Source: Datisca glomerata
Taxonomy: Eukaryota > Streptophyta > Magnoliopsida > Cucurbitales > Datiscaceae
Length of the DNA: 64,000 nucleotides
Assembly: GCA_003255025.1 (NCBI GenBank)
Contig: QANY01000011.1
Span: 955,667-1,019,666 of the forward strand
Direction of reading: 5' to 3'
Shown here in pieces: positions 43,324 through 55,433 of the stretch. A program made the position numbers and the translations under genes. Every line of letters begins with the position of its first letter. Positions within the stretch are counted from its first letter, which is position 1. Under the pieces are notes generated by a model, which saw nothing but the letters and a program-made list of their open reading frames with translations, had not been told where the DNA came from and did not search any database.

Positions 43324-43353
43324 GGGGGGGGGGGGGGGNNNNNNNNNGGGGGG
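43324..43353. other. Sequencing gap inside a G homopolymer
   Basis: Fifteen G, nine N (43339-43347), then six G, inside the Athila element between integrase and the env-like ORF. Confidence 0.95.
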
Positions 43354-43599
43354 AATTAAAAACTTTCAAGATTTTTTATTTCTTTCTATCTAAAACATAA
43401 TGGCTAATTTATCTGCTGAGCTGGCCCTATACTGACGCGACATTTTTCTTCTCTTTCCATAAAGCGGTCAATAGACCAACGCTCTCCTCCCGTTTGCCAA
43501 CCATTTCATCCACGGGCCCCACTTGAAGCAATCTCTTTGGACTACCTCCCAAAAATGTTTGATTTAAAGTCTTCGGCCTCATTTGGACTTTAGCATTTA

Positions 43600-44935
43600 T
43601 GCTCACTTAACTAAATTGAGGATTTCATAAGGCCCACCTCCTTCTCACATTAATGATTGACTCTCTACCCATTTACCTGAAACTCCTTTCCTTGTTTCTC
43701 ATCAAGCACGATCGCGGCTCCATAGGGCTATACTTTCATCAACATAAATGGTTCAGACCATCTGGACTTCAGCTTTCCAGGAAGTAGCTCTAGTCTTGAG
43801 TTAAATAATAAAACTTTTTCTTCTGGCTTTAAATCTCTGTTCACTATTCTTTAATCATGCCACTTCTTTGTTTTTTCCTTGTAGATCTTGGCATTCTCAT
43901 CAAAGAACAGTCTGAATTCTTCTAGTTCATTCAATTGCAAAGCCCTTTGGTTTCCAGAAACTTGCAAATCCAAAATCAACTTCTTGGTTTCCCAGAAAGC
44001 TTTATGCTAAAGCTCAAAAGGCAATTGGAAAGCTTTCCCAAATACCAACATATAGAGAGACATCCTTAAAGGTGTCTTGTAGGTTGTTCTGTAAGCCCGC
44101 ATAGCATCATCCTACCTGATTGACCAGTCCTATCTATTAGGATTTACCATTTTTTCAAGAATCCTTTTTATTTCCCTATTTGAGAGTTCCACTTGGCCAT
44201 TGATTTGGGGATGATATGTTGTAGCAATTTCGTGCTTCACTTTATATTTGGCCAGTAGTCCTTAAAATAGCTTGTTGCAGAAATGGGTTCCCTCATCACT
44301 GATAATGGCTCTGGGTGTCTCGAACCTGGTGAAAATATTCTTTTGAAAATACTTTGTTATCACCTTGGCATCATTGGTTGGCAAAGCTGTAGCTTCAATC
44401 CACTTTGATACATAATCCACTGCCACAAGTATGTAAAGATTTCCAAAGGATGGTGGGAACAGTCTCATGAAGTCTATTTCCCCACACATCAAAGAGCTTC
44501 ACCTCTAAGATTTTGTTGAGAGGCATCTCCTAGTTCTAAGATATGTTACCTGTCATTTAGCATCTGTCACACCCCCTTGCCATGTCACGGGCATCTCTAA
44601 AATGCCCTCCATGTGGAGAGGAATGACATTGCTGAAGAATTACTTGCACATTTACCTATGGAACACATCTTCTGTAGATTTGACCAAGACCTTGTTTGTA
44701 TAAGAATGGATCATCCCATTAGTAGGTCTTTATTTGTTAGAACCTTTTCATTTCTTGTGCATTGAAATCAAGGGGCATGACTCCACTATCAAGGTAGTTA
44801 GCTATATCAGCATACCATGGAGCCTTTGTTGCTATCATTGCAAGCAACTTCTCATTAGTGAAGGTCCCTGCTATAGAAAATTCAACTTCAGCTCCAGCTT
44901 TTGTCTTAAATTTGGACAAGAAACCAGCCACTTGA
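43600..44935 (-). pseudogene. Athila integrase
   Basis: 44737-44931 covers the pre-integrase part (FTNEKLLAMIATKAPWYADI, ANYLDSGVMPLDF). 44262-44492 holds the core: MCGEIDFMRLFPPSFGNLYI, then VDYVSKWIEA, then AIISDEGTHFCNKLF, so the first two catalytic Asp are present. The zinc-finger segment between (44500-44730) and the downstream core (43600-44260) are recognisable only in broken frames. Confidence 0.82.
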
Positions 44936-45028
44936 TTTTCAGTTCCTTTTTGTCTCTAATTTCAAGGTCAAACTCTTGCAAAAGTAATACCCACCTGATA
45001 AGTCTAGGCTTGACATCCTTCTTAGCAA

Positions 45029-45253
45029 TCAGATACTTAATAGCTGAATGGCAGTAAACACAGTCAGTATAGTGCCAATTAAGTCTAATCTGAATTTATC
45101 AAAAGCACACACTGCCAATAGCTCTTTCTTAGTGGTGGTATAACTTGGCCAAGCATCAATTAAAGTCTGATTAGCATAGTAAATTGAATGAAAAAATTTA
45201 CCTTTTCTTTGCCCTAGCACTGCTCCATCTACATGATCACTAGCATCACACAT
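45029..45253 (-). pseudogene. Athila RNase H (RT_RNaseH type)
   Basis: MCDASDHVDGAVLGQRKGK, then IYYANQTLIDAWPSYTTTKK, then [12 protein letters not shown], the standard RNase H start after gypsy RT. The E in the TTEKE motif is K here, a likely loss of function. Confidence 0.85.
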
Positions 45254-45271
45254 TCGTTCAAAAGGTAGCTC

Positions 45272-46040
45272 TCAATCAGGAGCTATAGCTCTATTTTGCT
45301 CTAGCGGCATGCACAAAAGTTTGGAAATTTTTGAAGAATCTTTTATAAACCTACTGTAAAAACCAGTATGGGCTAAGAAACTTCTAATTCCTTTTACTGA
45401 ATTAGATGGAGAAATTTTTTCAATCACTTCAATTTTAGCCTTGTCTACCTCTATGCCTTTCAATGAGACTCTGTGTCATAAGACTATACCTTCCTTGACC
45501 ATGAAATGACATTTCTCCCAATTTAGAACAAGATTTATTTCCTCACATCTCTCTAGGACTCTTTCTAGGTTAGACAAACATGCAAGATAAGATTCACCAA
45601 AAAAAGAAAAATCATCGATAAATACCTCTAGAATCTGCTCCATCATGTCTGTGAAGATTGCCATCATGTAAATTTAAAATGTTGTTGGAGCATTGCATAG
45701 TCTAAACGGCATTCTCCTAAAATCAAATTTTCCATACGGGCATGTGAATGTGGTCTCTCCTAGTCCTCTAGAGCTATTACAATCTAATTGTAACTAGAGT
45801 AGCCATCTAGGAAACAATAATACTCCTTCCATGCCAGCCTGTCCATCATTTGGTCAATGAAAGGTAGAGAAAAATGATCTTTTATGGATGCCTTGTTCAG
45901 CTTGGTAGTCCATACATACTCTCCATCTGGTAACTGTTCTGGTGGGGATGAGCTCATTCTGCTCATTTACTACAACCATCACTCTCCCTTTCTTGGGTAC
46001 ACATTGAACTGGACTCACCTAAACATTATTAGAAATTGGG
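45272..46040 (-). pseudogene. Athila reverse transcriptase
   Basis: Pieces in order: DHFSLPFIDQMMDRLAW and YYCFLDGYSSYN (motif A, 45784-45966); MMAIFTDMMEQILEVFIDDF (motif C as FIDD, 45476-45667); EKCHFMVKEGIVL; GIEVDKAKIEVIEKISPSNS (45272-45463). Both catalytic Asp of the FIDD loop are kept, but frames and stops interrupt the domain. Confidence 0.87.
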
Positions 46041-46645
46041 TAGATCATGCCTACATCTGAGCATTTTATAATTTCTTTCTTCACTACCTCCTTCGTAATG
46101 GAATTTAGCCTTCTTTGCTGCTCAATAGAATTCCTACAACCTTCTTCCAACAGAATCTTGTGCATTTACTAATCAATGGCCTTCTTGTATCTTCCCAAGA
46201 GTTCTAAAGGTAGCTTTTCATGCTCATGGCTTAGGGATGATGAGATGATGATGGGAAGAGAACTTCCTTCTCCTAAATATGCATACTTCAAATGGGTTGG
46301 TAATGGTTTCAACTCCAATATAGGTGGTGCTTCAGTGGAAGGTGATAATGGCTTAAAGGTTCTCTCTGATAGCTATAAAGATTCAATTTTCCTTCCAAAC
46401 TATAAAGTGCTCTACTTTGCATCCAACCATGTAATTGTAGCTTCATCTTCCTCACTACTTTCACCATAAAAATCCCTTAAGTTTAAATCTAGTGAGCTGA
46501 TATTGCTACAACTTACACACATTTGGTCCATCACTATAGAATCCAACATAGATAAAGCAGCACATTCCTCCACTTGCTCATCTGGGTATCTTATGGAATT
46601 GAAAACATTAAAAGTTATCTTCTAATCAATGACTCTCATAGTTAA

Positions 46646-47110
46646 TTATTCTTTTTGAACAATGACAGTCTTCCCAATAGTTAGGAAGGGCCTTCCTAAA
46701 ATTATAGGAACCTCTCTATCAGCCTCATAGTCTAGGATGATGAAGTCAGATGGAAAGATAAATCTATCAACTTTCACTAGCACATCCTCTATTTTCCCCT
46801 CAGGGTACAAATAAGACCTATCTGCAAATTGTAAGGTGATGGTAGTAGGCCTAGCCTCTCCTATTCCCAGTCTTTTAAACACAGGTAAAGGCATAAGGTT
46901 AATTCCAATACCTAATTCACATAAAGCTCTACCATACTGTGTATTACCTATTATGAATGGGACTATGAGGCAACCTGGATCTTTCAATTTGGGAGGAATC
47001 TTGTTTTGAATGATAAGACTGTATTCTCGAGTCAAAGATATAGTTTCAAATTCCCCCAGCCTTCTTCTCTTAGTTTGAATATCCTTCATGAACTTCACAT
47101 AATTGGGCAT
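46646..47110 (-). pseudogene. Athila retropepsin-like protease, altered active site
   Basis: A 154-residue open frame: PNYVKFMKDIQTKRRRLGEF at the start, GCLIVPFIIGNTQYGRALC, then ELGIGINLMPLPVFKRLGIG, then RPTTITLQFADRS, KIEDVLVKVDRFIFPSDFII, and EVPIILGRPFLTIG at the end. In the family the active-site segment reads DLGASINLMP with a catalytic Asp; here Glu and a Gly-Ile change replace it. It would process Gag-Pol if active. Confidence 0.87.
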
Positions 47111-47299
47111 CTACTGCAGTGCTTTTACAAGGGGTATATTTATTTGAAGTTGCTTCAGTATGCCTAAGAATTTATTAAACTGATTGTCCATCTTCTTTTT
47201 CTATAGTCTTTGAGGAAAGGGAGGCAAGGACATCTCTTCTTCAACCACTAGTTTCTCTGCAGCTTTAGGTATTGTTTCTTAATATGTTGTAACACTCAG

Positions 47300-48790
47300 C
47301 TCTGCTACATCTTTACTTGAGCCTTCATCTTTTGTTCTGCTTTCTCTCCCTCAGGCTGACCTTTGACTTTTTCACTTCTCAAATGAATGGCCTTGCAATG
47401 TTCTTTGGCTTCTCTTTTGGGATTCTCAATGTTACTTGGCAAAGATCCTTAGGGTCTTGAATTTAGGGATTAGCTAATTGCCCCCACATGGTTCTCCAAA
47501 TTCCTTAGTGACACTACTTAACTTTGTATCACCACCTCATTCTTCATAATGTATTCATTCATCAAGGTTTCTAAAGAACTTGAGTGATCAGCTACTTGCT
47601 TCTACTCTTGAGATTGTTGCGGTGCAAATCTAGGAGGATAAGTGGGCTTATTTTGCATATGTGATGGTCCAACATTTTAAGATTGTTGTTAATCTTACTG
47701 TTCATGTTGAAATTTCTAACATAGTTGACATATGCTTGGTTTCCAGGAAAACTCTCAAATAAGTGCTCTTCCCCATAGTAAACACAAGAGACTTCTACCA
47801 TTTGGTTAACTACTTGATGCATTAGTTGTGCTTGTTGGCATTGGCTTTGTACTGTTGATCTCCCATACTTAGGTTTTTTATCATATTTGTTAGAGATGAG
47901 ACTTGGGCTGTCAAAGCAGTCATTGCATCTAACTCATGGACTCTTGCAACTCTCTAAGTTGTTGTAGCAACAGCTGCTCTAGTTGTAGGCCATTGATAGT
48001 TGTTACTTGTAATTGTCTCTAAAATCTCATAGGCTTCATTATATGACTTAGATAAAATGGCTCCACTAATAGAAGCATCAACCATAAGTCTGGAAGAAGA
48101 GTTCAATCCATTATAGAAAGTTTCCAATTATATACAATGAGGTATGCCATGATGTGGGCATTTCCTTAGCAAATCCTTGAATCTCTCCCATGCTTCATAA
48201 AGTGATTCATCCTCTAGTCGGTGAAAAGAGATGATTTCATTTCTCAGCTTAGCATTCTTTGTAGGAGGGAAGTACTTCATCAGAAACTTCACGGCCAAAT
48301 CATTCCAGCTATTGATTGAGTCAGGGGGTAACGAGTTGATTCATGCTCTAGCTTTGTCTCTAAACGAATAAGGGAACAACCTCATCCTTAATGCATCTTC
48401 AGAGGCTCCACAAATCTTGAATTCATCAATTACCTCCATAAATAGTCTTAGATGGTGATGAGGATCTTTAGAGGGTAATCCATTAAATTTCTCACCACTG
48501 TTTGTAGCATTTAGAACATAACTCGCTTCAATTCAAATTGAAGGCCTTGGATTTCAGGTCTTACAATGCTAGGATTCATAGCATGTGGTTGCAATATGGC
48601 AAAATCTCTTATTGATTTCTCTTTATCATCTGATATTACTATGACATTGTTTCCATTGTTTGCTTTACCATTTCAAACCATTTCATTGACAACTTCTTCT
48701 TCACTTGGTGCAACCATCTCAATTGTAGCAGCTACACCCATGTGTTCTCTTCTAATTTGTCTTAAATCTCTAGATAAAAAGTAAAGACTA
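47300..48790 (-). pseudogene. Athila gag, many stops
   Basis: Recognised text on the minus strand: FAILQPHAMNPSIVRPEIQ near 48560, then SLPPDSINSWNDLAVKF, then LMKYFPPTKNAKLRNEII, and SLYEAWERFKDLLRKCPHHG (48200-48150). This is the Retrotrans_gag core of Athila. A spacer with YQWPTTRA follows. Stops and frameshifts occur every 50-100 codons. Confidence 0.8.
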
Positions 48791-48911
48791 GCATTTGCTA
48801 CCTGCAAATATAATGAAGATTATTTTTCTATAAATAAGGCAAGACAACCAACTCAATAACACTCATAAATTAAAATCTATTTGGGCTTAAATAAAGATAT
48901 TCTATCTCCAC

Positions 48912-48936
48912 TCCCCAGCGACGGTGCCAAAAACTT
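48912..48936 (-). other. Athila primer-binding/leader motif
   Basis: The minus strand reads TTTTTGGCACCGTCGCTGGG next to the 5' LTR, close to the plant gypsy signature TTTTGGCGCCGTTGCCGGGG. Confidence 0.75.
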
Positions 48937-48938
48937 AT

Positions 48939-50412
48939 TGTGTGAAATGTGTCTCTACGCAAGTGCATGTATCATTAACAAGTAAAAAAGTGATAAATGA
49001 GTGTTGAACTCCACAGGAAATATGGAATACACAATATTTAAAGGACCAATAAAAAGTTAATTCATAAGGAAAGGCTATAATAAATTGTTTGAGTGATTTT
49101 GACTAAATCTAATGTGTAAAGAGCACAAACAAAATGCTAAAGTGTACTAATAATCACACGGGGAGAGGTGACTAAAATTTCTGGGATATTCAATATGAAT
49201 AGGACTTGTAAAGTCAATCCCTTACCATTTACCTTATCAATATTAATACTGCTTTTATTACTACAACATCTCAACAGTATCACCTTAGCTAAAAAACACA
49301 CTAAACTGTCATTTGTGATATCATCAAGTATAGCCTAACTCTCTTCGTATCAAAGTTCAGCCAGGTTTTACACTGCTCAATTAAGTTAATATGTCTATAT
49401 AACTCACAAAATTCATAAATCTACACAAATCTATGCCCATAGATTTTTTATTTAAACATTCAAGCATCAATTAAGCTTTTCCATTAAATTAAATTCTTCC
49501 GAACCTTAATCTAACTTGTATTCTATAATAGATGGTCAATCGCCAATAGAAATGGACAGTCAACACACTTAAACAAAATTGTTAAAGAGTACCTTGCAAT
49601 AAAAACAACATCAACACAATAAAGTAAAATCCAAGTTCAATTTACCATACTAGCCTCAAAGTGATTAGCTCATAATGAGCTCAAACGCAAGAACATAATA
49701 TCTCAAATCCATTTTTTCCAACATGAAGAAAGAAATGGGTAAAGGCAATACAGAGATTGAAATGAAGTAAAAAGGAGAGAAAAGAATAAACTAGTTATTT
49801 TATGCTCTTGTCTTCTTCCCCTTCTTCCTTCCTTCTTCTGTCTTCTTCTTCTTCTTTTCTCCGTGCAGGTTCACTTTTTGTACCAGGCAGTTGTCGGCTT
49901 TTTTTAGAAAATATCTCCAACTTCCTCTAAAAACAAAAGCCTTTGTCTTATATAGAAACCTCGGGAACTAGGGTTTCCTTTTAACACGAGGGTGTGTGTC
50001 CAATGACTAAGAGATCATGGAACCACAGGTGGCGGGGGCTGCAACACCTGGATAACATCTTCTGATGCAAATGATTTCCCTTTTTTGAATTCAGCACCAC
50101 TAGTCCATGCGCCAAACTACTCACCAAGCTTGCCATGTATGACAAGAGATATAGCAACCACGATTGCTACATCATCGAAAAATACCAAGGTTTGCAAATA
50201 GTCATGCACCAAAGAAACCATAATGCATTAAACTCCCTAAAAATTACTAAAGAGGCTAACAGGAAATTAAAACTAACCCTAAAACTAAATATTCAGCAAT
50301 TAACTAAAAGAAAGCATTGAAAACACCTAGTATCCCTAAAATAAGCAACAATTCAAACTTAGGAATGCTAAGATAACTCTAATTTCTTAGGGTTATCATA
50401 TATCATTATTCA
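48939..50412 (-). repeat. Athila 5' LTR, complete (about 1.47 kb)
   Basis: Plus-strand start TGTGTGAAATG and end TATCATTATTCA. It is homologous to 38847-39229 (start only) and 52518-53805 (all but the start). A CT-rich TCTTCTTCTTCTTC tract lies at 49810-49860. The right border continues into GTAATACATTTTT, which is the CACTA flank seen at the other two copies. Confidence 0.85.
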
Positions 50413-50431
50413 TTACGTAATACATTTTTTT

Positions 50432-52516
50432 ATGAAGAAACCATAGAAAAAAGAAAGAAAGCAAAATACTACCTAAGGTGTTGCATCATTTTCTTATGAA
50501 AATAAGATTGAAAATGTTGTATGTCATAAAACTAACGTATGAGATAGGATCATGATGAATGCACTCAAGATGGTGTGTTAAGACATTCTCCAGATCCATA
50601 CGCATGAAAATCATTTGATATTAGATAATGTTAGACTTAGCTTAGCTACTTACGAGTTAACCCATATGGAAATATGAGTACTAGTCATAGTACATGGCAT
50701 GTACTTTTAAATTCATACAATTTGCCATCATGGATGTACATGGAGCAACCAAATTTCATTCTTTCATTAATCATTCCTAGACCCAAACTTCCTGGCAACA
50801 ATATTAGTGTGTATTTAAAACCATTAATTGAAGAGTTAATAGTGATTTAAAGTAGATTGTAATATTTATGAGGCATCAAGAAAAATAATTTTTAAGATGT
50901 CTGCATCATTGTTGTGGACTATTAGTGATTTTTCTGAACTTCCTAATTTATCTGGATGGAATAGACATTCAAAATTTTCTTGCCCCTCATTGTAATATTG
51001 ACAATAAGTCTGTTTGCTTGAAACATAGCAAAAAATGTTATTTCATGGGTCATTCATGGTTTTTCGATCCTACTCATAAGTATTGCTAATACAACATCCT
51101 TCATTGATAAAATTGAGAAGATAGTAGCACCCTTGTCACCCATTAAATCTACAATCTTAAAGCAAGTGCATAATGTTGATGTTACCTTTTGAGGGACAAT
51201 GAATGCTCGTAAAAAGAAGTGTGGTAAAGATAACTTACAAAATTAGAAGAAGAAAAGTTATTTTTTTAACGTCCTTACCGGGGAGTTTAATCTTATACGA
51301 TGTGATGCATGTAAATAAGAATATATGATAATATACTTGGGATGCTTCTTAAGGATACATGAAAATCAAAAGATAATTTAAATGTACGTTTAGACCTCCA
51401 GTATAACTCATCATATTCATCCTCGCTTCATGGAAGGGAATAAAACTTTCTTATGTTCAACAACATTTTCATTGACAAATAAGGAGAAAGATGTATTTTA
51501 TAATGTTTTGAAAAGTACAAAATTTCCTGATGGATATGCATCGAACATTTCTTTGTTGTGTTGATCTAACCAATCATAAAATTCAAGGTCTCAAAAAGTC
51601 ATGATTGTCATATCATCATAGAACAACTTCTACCGATTGCGTTACATGGGGGTTTTATCGAAGAAGGTGAAATTAGATATATCTACATTGCATTTCTTTA
51701 AAGAATTATGCTATACTACTCTATACAAAGAGACTATCGATAAACTTCAATCACGGTTGTGCTCGTACTTTGTCAAATGGAATTGATATTTCCTCAGTCT
51801 TTCTTCATTATATGGTCCATTGAGTATTTCGGTTGGCATATAAAGCAGAACTTGATGGATGAATCTGATGAAAAGGTCCTTGGTAAACTTAAGTCATATA
51901 TGTTTAATAAAGCACATTCGAAAGGTTCATAGTTGAAAATGAGTGTGTGACATTTTGTTCAAGATATTTGCAAGGATTTGTAACATGGCAATCGAGGTGC
52001 TCATAATTCAAACTTCGAAGAGGAACAACCTACTCAAATTGTCTCTCTATTCCTCATACTAGGGCATCCAAAATATGATGCTCTTGACAATTCACATTGA
52101 TACAAGCACAATGATATGTCTCCAACAATTATGATCTTATAACCCTCGATTGAGGGTAAATTACTCATATCCATATTTTGTAAGCAGTTGAGTAGAGTCA
52201 TGCATATGAATTAGATATGATGATACATGCGTGTTTACTTGTAGAGAGTTTAAAGATAAAAAAAGGTCAGAATATCGTAGACATCAACCTTCATAAAATG
52301 AACTTGATCATAGTTTCATGAAAAGTTTCATGCATGGTTCCCATATAACGTATGTTCATATATACTTTAAAACTTTAGTTTCAATAATCAAATGTAAATA
52401 TCCTAACATGTGCTACAAAATAATAAGTTGGACAAAGAGAAGATATCTCAAAAGAAATTAAATGGCTTCCTCTGGTCTAAATATAATAGTGAAGAATCAT
52501 CCAGGATATAAGATTA
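50432..52516 (+). pseudogene. TNP2-like transposase, copy B (core retained)
   Basis: The same N-terminal block as copy A (IIPRPKLPGNN region at 50765-50820) is followed by core text absent from A: KSIF-LP-type region, YDVMHVNKNI, NILGMLLKDT, KSKDNLNVRLDLQ (51290-51400), KSHDCHIIIEQLLPIALHG (51596-51650), then the FPQSFFI region. These match the DVMHIEKNV and KSHDCHVLMQQLLP hallmarks of TNP2. From about 52230 the post-core text shared with A resumes and breaks off at 52516. Frequent stops. Confidence 0.85.
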
Positions 52517-52517
52517 T

Positions 52518-53805
52518 GACTAAATCTAAAGTGTAAAGTGCACAAATAAAAAGCTAAAGTGTACTGACAATCACACGGGGAAATGTGACTAAAATTTATG
52601 AGATATTCAATATGAAAGATGGGCTAGTATAGTCAAATCATTTATCATTTACTTTATCAATGTTAATTCTTCTTTTATTGCTACAACATCTCAACAACAT
52701 AACCTTTGCTCAATATGAATTGAGTTGTGACATTAAACTGTCGTTTGTGAAATTAACAAGTATAGCCTAACTCTTTTCGAATCAAAGTTCAGTCAAGTTT
52801 TATGGTGATCAATTAAGTTCCAGCTAAAGGGTTGCTAGGTAAGTTCATGTGTCTATGTAACTCACAAAATGCCTAAATCTACATGAATCTATGCCCATGT
52901 ATTTTCGATTCAAACATTCAAGCATCGGTTAAGCTTTTCTATTAAATTAAATTCTTTTAAACTTTAATCTAACTTGTATTCTATAAGAGATGGCCAGTCG
53001 CTAATAAAAATGAACATTCAACACACTTAAACGGAAATCCCAAAGAGAGCCTTGCAATAAAAACAACTTCAATACGATAAAGTAAAACCCAAGTTCAGTT
53101 TACTATACTAGCCTCAAAGTGATTAGCTCATACTAAGCTCAAACGCAAGAACATAATATCTCGAATCCATTTTTTCCAGCATAAAGAGAGAAATGGGTAA
53201 ATGCAGTACAGGGATTGAAATGAGGTAAAAGAGAGATAAAATAATAAACTAGATATTTTATGCTCCTGTCTTCTTCCCCTTCTTCCTCCCTTCTTTCTGT
53301 CACCTTCTTCCTTTTCTTCTCTGTGCACGTTCACTTTTTGTACCAGGCAGTTGTTGGCTTTTTTTTTAAATATCTCCAACCTCCTCTAAAAATAAAAGCC
53401 TTTTGTCTTATATAGCAACCTTGGGAACTAGGGTTTCCTTTTAGCACAGGGGCACATGTCCAGCGACTAGGAGATAATGGAACCACAGGTGGCAGGTGCT
53501 ACGACACCTAAATAACGGCTTCTAATGCAAATGACAAGAGATATAACAACCAGGGTTGCTACAACATCAAAAAATACCAAGGTTTGCAAACAGTCATGCA
53601 CCAAAGAAACCCTAATGTATTAAACTTCCTAGAAATCACTAGAAAGGCTAATAGGAAATTAAAGCTAACCCTAAAACTAAATATTCAGCAATTAACTAAA
53701 AGAAAGCATTGAAAACACCTAATATCACTAGAACAAGCAACAATTCAAACTTAGGAAGGGCTAAGATAACTCTAATTTCTTAGGGTTATTATATATCATT
53801 ATTCA
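52518..53805 (-). repeat. Athila-family LTR in CACTA copy B, start truncated
   Basis: Aligns with the 5' LTR 48939-50412 from about 150 bp inside its start to its end (TTAGGGTTATTATATATCAT near 53785). It includes the same CT-rich tract and the TGTACCAGGCAGTTGT block. The right border then enters CACTA sequence at the same point as in copy A. Confidence 0.85.
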
Positions 53806-53809
53806 CTAA

Positions 53810-54760
53810 GTAATACTTTTTTAAGTTAAATATGAATTGAATTATGACATTTGACTTTTTATGATAGAAAGTAGTATGACAAATAAGGGAAACCAAAGTA
53901 AACAAAAAATGTTGCATACATGAGGTCATACAAGTATAGCGCAAATATCATATCAAATGATAATTAATGGTTATTTTTTTAACAACGTTCACTTAATTTA
54001 TAAATTAAATTCATGTTCAATATTTTGGTGTAGCAAAAAAAAGATTGGGAAATAACCTGATCATGAAAAATTATTTGTAATCCATTCATAAGTATAAAGA
54101 TTGGACTTTTATTGATCCAAAATCTGAAGCTGAAGCTGCGGCTATAAGTGACTATTACATTACTTTTTCCAATTATTATTGTTCCTATCAATTTAAGTTC
54201 CTTATTACATCAAAGTTATTACGTGAAGTATAATTCTAAGTACTGTGATTTATGTTTTATATTATAGAAATATATGCAAGAGTGCATCAATCATTCTGAA
54301 GATATTTGACAAACAACATTTTTTCACAATTAATGGGAAAGGAGCATCTCAGGCATGTACGGGGGCTTGGATTAGACCATACTATGTTAAAGTTGTTGTC
54401 ACATTTCTCACGTAGATATTACAGTGGTGCTTCTAGCTCTTAACTGATCGAAGAAAACATTCAACTACGATCGAGAGTCTCTGAATTGGAGTCTAACCAG
54501 ACGCATATGTCATTTCAAGTTACATTTTTGCTTGAGAACTTAACAAGTTGAAAGGCGTACATGAAGAAAACAACTATGCTTAAGTGCTTCTAGAGTAACT
54601 AGGTAAAATAAAATACTTTTGTTTTCCTTAAGTTTTGTTTGGTTATGATTCACTTCTTAAATAGTTTCATATTTTTCCTTGCCGGGAATTTGAAGCAGGC
54701 ATGATATTGGTAGTTTTGTTTAGGCACTTTAAAATTCAGTCTTATTTTTTTACTTATTAT
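53810..54760 (+). pseudogene. CACTA second ORF, C-terminal part, copy B
   Basis: Homologous to 39230-40160 of copy A at high identity, including the DPESEAAA-like repeat (expanded here to EAEAAA near 54130) and the coiled-coil end. Beyond 54750 this copy continues where copy A is truncated. It is a pseudogene, with stops in all frames. Confidence 0.65.
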
Positions 54761-54998
54761 GTAATGGTATATGGATAAAATGTTTGTACTTCTCAACTTC
54801 ATAAGTGTTTCTTTTATGTTTAATTGTCAAGAGATATGTGTAGTTGAAGTTTGATGATATATAAAGATGTTCTATTAATTGAGATTTCTGTTAGTGTTGT
54901 TGTGAGTTCTCTAGATGTATAAATGTATTGAAACCCATATTTGTAGGTAAAATTGTGGCATACGCACAAATTAAAACAGTCGTATGCTGTAGTTTGAT

Positions 54999-55433
54999 CA
55001 CTACAATGGTTATAAAACCACCGGTGTTTTTTTTTCCTATTACTGGCGGTTGAAAATCGCTGTTATTGGTGTTGTATTATTTTTCCGGTAGTTACAACTC
55101 GCCTTGAGCTACATAGTATTACTTTTTGGCGAGTAAAAAATAGCCTGAAAAGAATTTAAGGCTATGCCAGCAGTTCTGAACCACCAGTAAAAGAGCACTT
55201 AGCTAACCTCTTTTACGGCTATTTTGAGATTTTTTCTGGTGATTTTGAACCACCGAGACAAAAACTCCGATGGTTCCTGTTCCTACACCGCCAGTAATCC
55301 GCCGGCACAACGGTTTTTCTGCAGAGAGATAGTCGACGGTTTTAGACCGGCCGGAGTTTTTTTCATCGGGGATGTTATTATTGGTGGCATAGGTAAAAAA
55401 AATTCGCTGAGAAAACCTTAATTTCTTGTAGTG
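54999..55433. mobile_element. CACTA terminus or small CACTA derivative
   Basis: Begins CACTACAATGG and ends CTTGTAGTG, i.e. CACTA inverted termini 435 bp apart. Between them are repeated ACCACCGG, CCGCCAGTAA and TGGCGGTTG-like motifs in both orientations, as in CACTA subterminal regions. The flanking triplets (GAT and CTA) do not match, so this may be the 3' end of copy B with an accidental inner CACTA, rather than a separate MITE. Confidence 0.55.

Larger units (their letters stand above)
40671..50412 (-). mobile_element. Athila-type Ty3/gypsy element (minus strand) with env-like ORF
   Basis: On the minus strand: 5' LTR (50412-48939), PBS region, gag, protease, RT, RNase H, integrase, then an env-position ORF with a Transposase_32-like domain. 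This order and the gag and env-like sequences are characteristic of plant Athila elements. The 3' LTR is missing: the left part (40671-41900) is 3' non-coding sequence ending at a copia LTR fragment. All ORFs are damaged. Confidence 0.85.
50432..55433 (+). mobile_element. CACTA (En/Spm-type) element, copy B
   Basis: Homologous to copy A: it begins within the TNP2 N-terminal half (50432 aligns with about 36466) and retains the transposase core lacking in A. It then loses the DUF4216 and ORF2 start region at 52516, and continues through a gypsy-family LTR to the ORF2 end. The sequence runs on to a CACTA-type terminus (TTTCTTGTAGTG) at 55433. The 5' terminus is absent. Confidence 0.72.

Noticed and set aside
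44734..45057. Plus-strand 107-codon ORF
   Set aside because: Antisense to recognised integrase and RNase H sequence of the Athila element.
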